Shown: piece by piece, positions 1 to 8,140 of the stretch
How positions within the stretch are numbered: position 1 is the first letter of the stretch
Layout of the letters: each line of letters begins with the position of its first letter
Assembly: GCA_036732025.1 (NCBI GenBank)
Contig: DAINDE010000063.1
Location: forward strand, 1-17,800
Reading direction: 5' to 3'
DNA from: SSSZ01 sp036732025
GTDB lineage: Bacteria > Pseudomonadota > Gammaproteobacteria > Burkholderiales > Rhodocyclaceae
DNA length: 17,800 nt
The notes under the pieces: model-generated
Databases searched by the model: none
Told to the model about the DNA's origin: nothing
Seen by the model: only the letters and a program-made list of their open reading frames with translations
Position numbers and translations under genes: made by a program

Positions 1-135
1 TCGCTGCCGGCGTTGCCCTCCAGGTAGTCGTCGCCGGCGCCGCCGTCGAGGATATCGTTGCCGGCATTGCCCCGGATGTCGTCGTTGCCGCCTGCACCGA
101 AAACCGTATCGTTGCCCCCTTGTCCATTCAGTCTG
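1..135 (-). repeat. RTX nonapeptide repeats (GGxGxDxxx)
   Basis: The frame with codons starting at 653, 650 and so on reads about four and a half consecutive GGNDxxxGx-type units up to the window edge. These bind Ca2+ in a parallel beta-roll once the protein reaches the calcium-rich exterior. The array continues beyond the window. Confidence 0.85.
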
Positions 136-2052
136 TCTCCGACACTGGTACCCAGGCAGAGATCCGATCGATCGGTGGTCACTTCGAAGAATTCGGCACC
201 CGCCTCCGCACGAATAGCAGCCCATTGGCCATCCGCCTCGGCCTGTGCTATCCACTGATCCAGCGCCGCGATCCCGTCCCATCCGAGGCTGATGAGGCCC
301 GCCCCCGCATAGTGGACAATCTCTAGCCGATCGATGATCGCGTTGTGCCTGTCGATTACGTATTGGGCGTTCAGATCCCCTTCCAGTACGGAAAAGTTAA
401 CTTCAATGCCGGATTCGTCGATCGTCAAATTGACTTCGTCTAGATACGGCTTCAGTCGCGTCTGCAGTACCAAGCCCTCATAGACGCTCTGTTTTAGTTC
501 GGCGTAGCTTTGCTCCAATAGATTGAGCTGTGCGTCACTGATGCTGACAAAGACCGTACGGCTGGTCATATAGCCTTCGGGATTGCTCGGATTCGGCTGT
601 TGATAGTTGCCCACGACGATTTGCTGACCAGTTCCGGTGGTGACCTTGTTGTCCCCCCACGGTGACGAACCCCATGCCATTGAACCGTTCGAGCACGCTC
701 AGCAGATATTCGAGCCGTTCCTGCTTGACCTGCATGGCGGCGAGATGGGCGATCTGTTCCGGGCTGGCCATGCCGCCGTTGAGGTTCGACGTATTGGGGA
801 TGTAGCCCAGCCCCTCCTCCCAGCTCATGCCCTCCGGCAGGTAGATGAGGGTATAGCCCTTGGCGGTGGCCGCATCCTGGGAAAGGGTGAAGCTGCTGGT
901 GCCGGCCCAGTGGTCGATCACGTCATCCAACTGGTCCATGAGCTGGGCGCGGGTCTGCAGCCCGGCCTCCATGAGGCCCTGCACGCGGGCGGCGAAGCCG
1001 CTGTCCTGGCTGGCGGCTTCCTGCAGGTCGCGCACGGCGCCGCTGCCCTGCATGTCGGGGAGCGCTGCGGCGGCGTCGGTGAGGGGAACGGCGGTGCCGA
1101 ATTCCCGGTAGAAGGGGTTGTCGGCGAGGTTGAGCGCCCCGGCGGTGGCGGTGGTGCCGTCGCTCTTCACATAGGTGCCGGCGAACTGCAGGGTATTGCC
1201 GCCGGCGAGCCCCTGCCCGGCGGCGGTGGCGGCGAGGTTGATGGCGGAGACGCCTTGTTCGGCGAGGGTTTTCAGTTCCCCGGCCTGGCTGAGGCCATCC
1301 TGGTTCAGGTCCTGCCAGAGGCGGACCTGGGTGTAGGCGGCGTCGGCGGCGTTGAAGACACCGTCCTGGTTGGCGTCGAGGTCGGCGAGGGCGGCGAAGC
1401 CGTTGGCGCCGGTGTGCCCGTCGGCGAGCACCGTATCGACGCCGAAGAGTTCGGCGCCCCTGTCGATGGTGCCGTCGCCGTTCCTGTCCAGCACCAGGAG
1501 GGCATCGTCGGCCTTGACCCAGCCGGTGCCGGTCCGGGTGCCGTCGCCGTCGTGGTCGAAGAGGACGACGTTGGAACCGGTGGCGCCGACGGTTTCGATG
1601 CCGTCGCCGTCGAGGTCGAGGGCCAGGGGGTCGCGGGGTGGGNNNNNNNNNNGGTTTGTGTGCGGGGGCCGGTGTTGGGGTGGGCCTGGGGGGGGGGGGG
1701 GGGGGGGGCGGCGGGCTTCGTTGTATTTGTTATTTGTTTCAGATGGTACTTTATGTCGATTACGCTCCTCCACTTGTTTACGGTAGTTTTCCAGATCGTT
1801 TTGCTTTTGGTCGGACACAGGATCATTCCAGTCCCAAATTCCATTATTTGGGTTTGGAGGGGTGGTATACCATCGACCATCCTGCTCATTTCGCCAATAA
1901 CTTGGCTGCCAAAACGAGTCCGATGGCACGCTGTTTGGCGGACACGAAAAGTCGGCCGTGCAATCACCTGCATCAGGAGAGTGTAGATTGTATTTTATAA
2001 AGGTTCCAATCGGCCCTTCTGTTATCCATAGAATTTTTCCAAGAATTCCCAT
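1..2052 (-). CDS. RTX / hemolysin-type calcium-binding secreted protein (3'-partial, frameshifted)
   Basis: This is probably a type I-secreted effector, exported by the ABC transporter encoded upstream. The start is ATG at 2052, behind AAAGGAA. Residues 1-115 are AT-rich-coded with no recognised domain, then come a proline run (about 116-122) and an N gap. From about residue 137 there is a run of acidic Ca-binding loops (DLDGDGIET, FDHDGDG, LDRNGDGTID, DANQDG, DLNQDG), as in FrpC-like RTX proteins. The segment LPDMQGSGAVRDLQEAAS is also typical of that family. The first frame loses sense after C6 at 653-658. Dropping one C opens the frame with codons starting at 653, 650 and so on. I translated this frame by hand: it has 217 codons without a stop, contains VYEGLVLQTRLKPYLD, and ends in RTX nonapeptides (GGNDTVFGA, GNDILDGGA, GDDYLEGNA) at the window edge. 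The protein is therefore at least about 680 residues. The family call is firm; the toxic activity and the reality of the frameshift are not. Confidence 0.85.
653..658 (-). other. Frameshift site in RTX gene (homopolymer C6)
   Basis: The upstream frame reads ...FVTVGGQQ and then gives non-family sequence that stops at 535. Removing one base of the C6 run restores VGDNKVTTGTGQQ and an open frame to position 3 that carries family-typical motifs and RTX repeats. This is either a homopolymer sequencing error or a genuine slippage mutation. Confidence 0.85.
1643..1652. other. Assembly gap (10 N)
   Basis: Ten unresolved bases lie inside the RTX coding sequence, 35 bases left of a G21 tract. The true length is unknown, so frame continuity across the gap is only apparent, although both flanks read in the same frame as written. 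Confidence 0.95.
1688..1708. repeat. G21 homopolymer tract (C21 in the RTX coding strand)
   Basis: There are 21 consecutive G on the plus strand. In the minus-strand gene they encode most of a seven-proline run at about residues 116-122. G runs continue at 1682-1684, 1677-1680 and 1664-1668, so the plus strand could fold a G-quadruplex. The tract marks the change from AT-rich sequence on its right to GC-rich sequence on its left. Confidence 0.9.
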
Positions 2053-2062
2053 TATCGTTCCT

Positions 2063-2239
2063 TTAGAAAATAAATACCGCAGTCAAAAAATATGCGACAA
2101 CGCCAAAGCCAAGAAGCAAAAATAAATATTTAACCCATTTGGCATCAAGCTCTATCCCAAAGAATCTTTTCCATGAGTAATAAATAATTAGGAGAACAGA
2201 TATGATAATAAAATCAATGAAAAGTGAATTCGGATACAT
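2063..2239 (-). CDS. Small two-helix membrane protein (58 aa), coupled to the RTX gene
   Basis: I found this by reading the minus strand; it is too short for most ORF cut-offs. The ATG at 2239 is preceded by GGGAG eight bases upstream, and the TAA at 2065-2063 overlaps the AAAGGAA ribosome-binding site of the RTX gene ten bases on, so the two are probably translationally coupled. The 58-residue product begins MYPNSLFIDF. It has two hydrophobic segments, about residues 7-21 (rich in Ile, Leu and Tyr) and 37-58 (starting KYLFLLLGFGVV), joined by a basic/aromatic loop with SWKRFFG. It is AT-rich like its surroundings. I recognise no family. Its position directly before a secreted effector gene makes an accessory or immunity role conceivable, but that is inference from context only. 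Confidence 0.65.
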   Translation of the reverse strand: MYPNSLFIDFIIISVLLIIYYSWKRFFGIELDAKWVKYLFLLLGFGVVAYFLTAVFIF

Positions 2240-2373
2240 TTTTGCACTCCCGCTGGCGTTGTATTTGTCTACTCAAGAAAAGCCAAAGGACACACTGATT
2301 TATTCCATAGCGATTGGCCCAAGGTAACGGTCTTGGGATAATCGGCACGGTGAGAGTTGAACGAGAAACGGGC

Positions 2374-2469
2374 ATGCAAAGAAGCTTTTCCGAACTGGAA
2401 TACGCGGCGAAGAAGAAGGTGACGCGGCGCGACCGTTTTCTGGCGGAGATCGAGGCGGTGACGCCGCGG
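2374..2469 (+). pseudogene. IS5-family transposase, N-terminal remnant
   Basis: The plus-strand ATG at 2374 opens a reading frame beginning MQRSFSELEYAAKKKVTRRD and continuing FLAEIEAVTP. From memory of the family, this matches the opening of IS5-type (DUF772-bearing) transposases, which start with a MQ.SFSE..Y..KKK.TRR..FL.EM..VVPW pattern. Similarity ends after about 32 residues, where the sequence turns into the tandem GAACAATTGGG unit. The DDE catalytic domain is absent, so this is a dead fragment. It shows that transposition or recombination has occurred within the RTX island. Confidence 0.6.
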
Positions 2470-2491
2470 GAACAATTGGGGAACAATTGGG
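2470..2491. repeat. Tandem 11-mer GAACAATTGGG x2
   Basis: Two adjacent copies of GAACAATTGGG (2470-2480 and 2481-2491) follow the transposase fragment immediately. The second runs into the 27-bp direct repeat. Confidence 0.85.
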
Positions 2492-2508
2492 GACGGACCA
2501 CGGATATC
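2482..2508. repeat. 27-bp direct repeat, copy 1
   Basis: The sequence runs from AACAATTGGGGACGG to CCACGGATATC and is repeated exactly at 2673-2699 in the same orientation. It resembles the GGGGAC(A/G)GACCACG motif that recurs near transposase remnants in many proteobacterial genomes; that resemblance is from memory. Confidence 0.85.
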
Positions 2509-2588
2509 GCTCACGCCCGTTCCCTCCATTCCCCATCATTCACCCCAGGGCCTCCGAATTTATTTGGCATAGTATGATCCTGATGATC

Positions 2589-2876
2589 TCATCCCGCGTC
2601 TTTCATGGGCAGCGTCTGTTCCGACAGGAGCCGCATGCCGAGGAGTTCCATCCGGGCATCGTCGTCCCAGAAAACAATTGGGGACGGACCACGGATATCA
2701 CTCCCAAATGCCAATTCCCCGCCCAGTTCGGCCATATTCCTCTCAAATTCATGGTTTTTCGTGGCGATGTCTTTTAATACACCAACTGCCTTATCTGCAT
2801 TATCTGAAATATCGTAAATATCTTTAATTGTGTCGCCATTTTTAACAAAAAACGAAATCAGGCCGCTGAGACTCAT
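2589..2876 (-). CDS. Small hypothetical protein (95 aa), C-terminus replaced by repeat sequence
   Basis: The ATG at 2876 lies three bases after the stop of the upstream membrane-protein gene. It is preceded by AAAGGTG inside that gene, so it should be co-translated. Residues 1-57 begin MSLSGLISFFVKNGDTIKDI and form a hydrophobic N-terminal stretch followed by an acidic, probably helical region ending near ELAFG. The rest is encoded by the 27-bp repeat (2673-2699) and by foreign sequence (WDDDARMELLGMRLLSEQTL) up to a TGA. The native gene was therefore probably longer or different, and what remains may be a fusion fragment. I recognise no family. The base composition is AT-rich up to the repeat. 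Confidence 0.5.
   Translation of the reverse strand: MSLSGLISFFVKNGDTIKDIYDISDNADKAVGVLKDIATKNHEFERNMAELGGELAFGSDIRGPSPIVFWDDDARMELLGMRLLSEQTLPMKDAG
2673..2699. repeat. 27-bp direct repeat, copy 2
   Basis: An exact second copy of the 2482-2508 sequence. It lies inside the 3' part of the 95-codon minus-strand ORF, where it encodes SDIRGPSPIV, and probably marks the point where the original C-terminus was replaced. Confidence 0.85.
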
Positions 2877-2879
2877 ATG

Positions 2880-3422
2880 TCACACCTTTCGACTGTTTGT
2901 GTTGTTAAAGATAAAAACCACCATCCGGAGCAGCAAAGGAAAACAAGAGGTAATTAATGGCATGACTAACGAGGCCGCAATAGCTCCCCCGCCAAGAATT
3001 CGAACCAATCCGGTGTTGCCGATGGGCAAAATTGTTGCAAACATTGCAAAGCAAACCAAGAAAAATAGAAAAACATACGTCACATTTGAGGTTGATTTTT
3101 GGTAGATCAAACGTAAAAATAGCTCGTCCGCCAGCATTAGCAAGCTAATAAATTGGAGCGGCACAAGCATCACCAGTACCACCATGTGGGCCTTAATCAA
3201 ATCAGTCTGCAAGGGGAAATTCGAGACAACGTTCTTGAAAATGTAAGTTTCTTCTACTACTGCCTTGTAATATGAAGACAATTCACTAGATAATTTTGGT
3301 GAAATGCTCAGAACGCTCATGCAGATGATCGATATGAAAACCCAGGCTAACGGATAATAAGCACAGAGTATTTTTGTCGGATTTTTGCAAGAAATTGATA
3401 ATACCGAATGGCTATTTTTCAC
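2880..3422 (-). CDS. Hypothetical four-helix inner-membrane protein
   Basis: A 180-residue protein starting at GTG (3422), with GGAG about eight bases upstream. About four hydrophobic segments are visible: residues about 25-42 (PLAWVFISIICMSVLSI), 78-103, 114-135 (YVFLFFLVCFAMFATI) and 140-175. A polar region lies between the first two helices (about 45-77). No motif that I recognise. It lies 77 bases after the type I secretion ABC gene and three bases before the next small gene, all on one strand, so an operon is likely. Codon use is AT-rich, unlike the ABC gene. It could be an immunity-type or accessory membrane protein for the RTX effector; this is inferred only from neighbourhood. Confidence 0.7.
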   Translation of the reverse strand: MKNSHSVLSISCKNPTKILCAYYPLAWVFISIICMSVLSISPKLSSELSSYYKAVVEETYIFKNVVSNFPLQTDLIKAHMVVLVMLVPLQFISLLMLADELFLRLIYQKSTSNVTYVFLFFLVCFAMFATILPIGNTGLVRILGGGAIAASLVMPLITSCFPLLLRMVVFIFNNTNSRKV

Positions 3423-3499
3423 TATTTTTCTCCAATCGAATTTCGAGATTGCGAGGGCGTCTTGAAAACTGGCATCCTATCTTGAGCCATTACAATCCT

Positions 3500-5650
3500 T
3501 CATTTCCCGTCCTCCACAATTTCCATCTGCCGGGTCGCATTCGTCCCGAGTTCTATGACCTCATCCACCTGCAACCCCCGCGGAATCTGGTGGGTGATAA
3601 AGATCATCGTCACCTGCCCCTTCAGCTTGTTGATGGTGCGGGCGAAGTGTTCCGCCGTGTGCTGGTCCAGGTTGGAGACGGCTTCGTCGAAGACGAGGAT
3701 CTTCGGCCGTTTGAGCAAGGCCCGGGCGATGGCGATGCGCTGCCTCTGGCCGCCGGAGAGCCCGGTGCCCCGTTCGCCGATCTCCGTCTGGTAGCCCTGG
3801 GGCAGTTTCTCGATGACCTCGTGGATTTCCGCCGCCTTGCAGGCCTGGATTACATCCTCGAAGCTGGCATGGGGGTGGGCCATTACCAGGTTGTCGTAAA
3901 GGGTGCCGGCGAAGAGCACCGTCTCCTGGGGAACGACGCCGAAGGTGCGGCGCAGCTCGTTAGCGGCCAGATGCCGGATATCCTTGCCGTCCAGGGCGAT
4001 ATGGCCCTGGCTGGGCGGGTAGAAGCCGAGCATGAGTTTGGCCAGCGTGCTCTTGCCGCAGCCACTGGGGCCCATGAGGACGGTGAGGTGCCCCGGCTTG
4101 AAGGCCAGGTTCAAGCGGGTGTAGAGCCAGGGGTGGTGCTCGGAATAGCGGAAGGCCAGGTCGTGCAGGGTGAGCTTCCCTTGCCCTGATGTTTCGCGGC
4201 TGGGGGTGAGGGCGTGGGGTTCCTGGGGGATGTCGAGGATATCCCCCAGGCGCTTCACCGCGATGTCGGCCTGCTGGAATTCCTGCCACAGGCCGACGAG
4301 GCGCAGGAGGGGCTGGCTCATGCGCCCGGCGAACATCTGAAAGGCCACCAGCATGCCGACGGTGAACCCTTCGTTGTCCATGACCAGCAGGGCGCCGACG
4401 ATGAGGATGGCCAGGGTCATCACCTGCTCCAGGCCGTTGGCGACGACGTTGTAGCTGTTGCCCACCTGCTTGGTGGAAAAGCCGGCAGCGAGGTATTGGG
4501 CGAGGAGGTCGCCGTATTTCTTGTCCACGTCCGGCTCCATCTGCAGGGCTTTCACCGTGGCGATGCCGGCGACGTATTCGGTGAGGTAGGCTTGGTTGCG
4601 GGCGCCGAGCATGAACTGGCGGTTGAGCTGGTCGCGGAAGACCGGAGCGACGAGAAAGCTGAGGGCGGCGATGGCGCCCAGGAGGCCGAGGGCGATGAGG
4701 GTGAGCTGCCAGCTATAGGCGAACATCACCGCCAGGAAGATGAGGAGGAAGGGCAGGTCGAGGACGAGGGTGACGGCGGCGCCGGAGACGAATTCGCGGA
4801 TGGTCTCCACCCCCTGCAGGCGCGCCACCAGGGTGCCGGTGGGGCGGTGTTCGAAGTAGGGGAGCGGCAGGCGCAGCAGGTGGCGGAAGACCTGGCTGCC
4901 CAGCACGGCGTCGATGCGGTTGCCGGTGTGCAGCACCAGGTATTGCCGCAACCAGGTCATGCCGGCGGTGAAGGCCATGAACATGACGAGGGCCACGCCG
5001 AGGACGACGAGGGTGCTGCGGGTCTGATGCACCACCACTTTGTCGATGATCACCTGGGTGAAGAGGGGCGTGGCCAGGCCGACGAGCTGGATGGCCAGGC
5101 TGGCGAGCAGCACGTCGCGCCAGATGGGCTTGTGCTTGAGGAGTTCGGGGAGGAACCAGCGGAAGCCGAAGGATTTCTGTTCGGCCTCGAAGCCGGGGAC
5201 GGGTTCATCTTTGCCCGAGGCGGCTTCGCGGGCGACGAGGATCAGTTCCGGCTCGAACTGGGCGGCGGCATCGATGACGGTGAGGGTTTCCGGGGTTTGG
5301 GAACCGGCGCGGAAGTAGAGGAGTTTATTTCCGTCGGTCTTGAGGATGAGTACGGGAACGGCCGGAGCGGGTTCGGCAGCCGCTTCTGCCCCGGCGGCCT
5401 GGGGCGCGGCCTTGAGGAAGGCAATGGCGGGCAGGGGCAGGCGCTGCCAGTCGAGGCCGGCGATGGCCGTGCTGCCAGTCTTGAAGCCGAGGGCTCGGGC
5501 GGCTTCGTGCAAGGTGTCGCGGCCATGGGGCGGCGGGTAGTCGGCGGCGACGAGGGCAGGGTCGAAGGGGAGCCGGCAGAGGTTGCTCAGGCTGCCGAGC
5601 AGCCACAACAGATCGTCGCGGCCCATGGCCGCGGAGGGTGTTTCTTCCAT
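3500..5650 (-). CDS. Type I secretion ABC transporter / permease (HlyB-like)
   Basis: The inner-membrane exporter ATPase of a type I secretion system, 716 residues. Residues about 10-135 form a C39 peptidase-like domain without the catalytic cysteine context (SNLCRLPFDP is present instead of a Q...CG motif). It is therefore a chaperone-like CLD of the HlyB type, as expected for RTX substrates. A six-helix transmembrane domain follows (about 165-440). The nucleotide-binding domain has Walker A GPSGCGKST (527-535), signature LSGGQRQR (631-638), Walker B ILVFDEA (651-657) and the H-loop His at 687. The start ATG at 5650 has AGGGA close upstream; ATG at 5626 is an alternative. It is the first gene of the minus-strand island that ends in the RTX gene. 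No HlyD-like adaptor or TolC gene is present in the window, so these must lie beyond the left edge or elsewhere. Confidence 0.92.
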   Translation of the reverse strand: MEETPSAAMGRDDLLWLLGSLSNLCRLPFDPALVAADYPPPHGRDTLHEAARALGFKTGSTAIAGLDWQRLPLPAIAFLKAAPQAAGAEAAAEPAPAVPVLILKTDGNKLLYFRAGSQTPETLTVIDAAAQFEPELILVAREAASGKDEPVPGFEAEQKSFGFRWFLPELLKHKPIWRDVLLASLAIQLVGLATPLFTQVIIDKVVVHQTRSTLVVLGVALVMFMAFTAGMTWLRQYLVLHTGNRIDAVLGSQVFRHLLRLPLPYFEHRPTGTLVARLQGVETIREFVSGAAVTLVLDLPFLLIFLAVMFAYSWQLTLIALGLLGAIAALSFLVAPVFRDQLNRQFMLGARNQAYLTEYVAGIATVKALQMEPDVDKKYGDLLAQYLAAGFSTKQVGNSYNVVANGLEQVMTLAILIVGALLVMDNEGFTVGMLVAFQMFAGRMSQPLLRLVGLWQEFQQADIAVKRLGDILDIPQEPHALTPSRETSGQGKLTLHDLAFRYSEHHPWLYTRLNLAFKPGHLTVLMGPSGCGKSTLAKLMLGFYPPSQGHIALDGKDIRHLAANELRRTFGVVPQETVLFAGTLYDNLVMAHPHASFEDVIQACKAAEIHEVIEKLPQGYQTEIGERGTGLSGGQRQRIAIARALLKRPKILVFDEAVSNLDQHTAEHFARTINKLKGQVTMIFITHQIPRGLQVDEVIELGTNATRQMEIVEDGK

Positions 5651-5834
5651 GATTCCCTGGCGTTGATGTTGGCCGTCCGTTTGTTCAACCGCGTGTCGGA
5701 CGATGTTTTGGGCCGCAGTGTAGCGGCCAGGAAATGCCTGATAAATATGACGAAACGCATATCGTATTAAAATTTAAGTGTTTTAAACGGCGTTTGAATT
5801 TTCCTGAAGACCTCTCTTGGCGAACCGCCGAGCG

Positions 5835-5881
5835 CCGTTCGCGCTTCGATACCTCATCCTTCGATACCTCAGGATGAACGG
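5835..5881. repeat. REP-like imperfect palindrome with internal direct repeat
   Basis: CCGTTC (5835-5840) pairs with GAACGG (5876-5881). Inside are two copies of CTTCGATACCTCA (5844-5856 and 5859-5871). The outer CCGTTC and the TTCGA core resemble the element at 8006-8095. Confidence 0.6.
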
Positions 5882-5949
5882 GCGCATGAGCGGCTCAACT
5901 GCGGAATCCGGGATTACTGGTCGGCTCGCTTGCCATCCTTTTTCCGGGG

Positions 5950-5977
5950 CTTGAAATCCCCGCCGGCGCCCCCATCT
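5950..5977 (+). promoter_or_regulatory. Sigma-32 heat-shock promoter of htpG
   Basis: CTTGAA (5950-5955), a 14-base spacer, then CCCCATCT (5970-5977) match the RpoH consensus CTTGAA-N13-15-CCCCATnT at essentially every position. Transcription would start near 5984-5985 and give a leader of about 30 bases. This supports ATG 6015 as the htpG start. Confidence 0.85.
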
Positions 5978-6001
5978 CCCATGCCACCATTTGCTTTCCA
6001 T

Positions 6002-6006
6002 GGGAG
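6002..6006 (+). promoter_or_regulatory. Ribosome-binding site deciding the htpG start
   Basis: GGGAG lies eight bases before ATG 6015. The in-frame ATG at 5991 lies upstream of it and almost at the predicted transcription start, so 6015 is preferred. Confidence 0.75.
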
Positions 6007-6014
6007 TTTTCAGC

Positions 6015-7931
<1,917 letters not shown>

Positions 7932-7945
7932 GCCGCCGGGCTGCA

Positions 7946-7985
7946 AATGAAAACGCCGCCGGTTTCACCCGGCGGCGTTTTCATT
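7946..7985 (+). terminator. Rho-independent terminator (htpG; potentially bidirectional)
   Basis: A perfect inverted repeat of 17 bp (7946-7962 with 7969-7985, loop TTTCAC) has a GC-rich core CGCCGCCGG and A/T arms, with TTTT on the 3' side and AAAA on the 5' side. It can terminate htpG and possibly also transcripts of the convergent gene ending at 8141. Confidence 0.9.
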
Positions 7986-8005
7986 GTTTATCCGGCAACC
8001 TTCGA

Positions 8006-8095
8006 TCCGTTCGCCCCGAGCCTGTCGAAGGGCGGTGCACCACGGGCTTCGACGGGCTTGTCCCGAGCCCAGTCGAAGGGCTCAGCCCGAACGGA
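8006..8095. repeat. REP-like long inverted repeat
   Basis: The left arm TCCGTTCGCCCCGAGCC (8006-8022) pairs imperfectly with the right arm GGCTCAGCCCGAACGGA (8079-8095), with 15 of 17 matching by my count. TGTCGAAGG and GGCTTCGACGGG elements lie inside. It matches, from memory, the dispersed CCGTTCGCCCTGAGCCTGTCGAA repeat common in Rhodocyclales and Xanthomonadales intergenic regions. It lies between the 3' ends of convergent genes. Confidence 0.8.
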
Positions 8096-8140
8096 GGCGG
8101 GTACGGGTGTCGCGTCCCCGGATCGGTGTGCCTCGTGTGC

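Larger units (their letters stand above)
2240..2588. other. Gene-poor scar region between the 95-aa ORF and the 58-aa gene
   Basis: This stretch interrupts the otherwise close-packed minus-strand gene series. It contains the IS5-type transposase fragment (2374-2469), a tandem 11-mer (2470-2491) and one copy of a 27-bp direct repeat. Nothing convincing is seen in 2240-2373. Inverted repeats that would delimit a whole element were not found. Confidence 0.6.
5651..6014. other. Divergent intergenic region between ABC exporter and htpG
   Basis: These 364 bases contain an AT-rich patch (about 5735-5810), a REP-like element (5835-5881) and the htpG heat-shock promoter (5950-5977). Open frames crossing it read as shadows. 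A poor sigma-70 candidate for the ABC gene on the minus strand (TACACT near 5715-5720) was seen but not trusted. Confidence 0.6.

Noticed and set aside
637..1986. Long plus-strand open frame (449 codons) opposite the RTX gene
   Set aside because: Antisense shadow of a GC-rich gene. The composition is Gly/Val/Glu-rich without motifs, and it crosses the N gap; the minus-strand reading has clear RTX family motifs.
4214..5770. 518-codon plus-strand frame opposite the ABC exporter gene
   Set aside because: Antisense shadow typical of high-GC DNA. No motifs and low complexity, whereas the minus strand has all the ABC signatures.
5991..6014. Upstream ATG 5991 as htpG start
   Set aside because: It lies almost at the predicted sigma-32 transcription start and upstream of the GGGAG site that serves ATG 6015.
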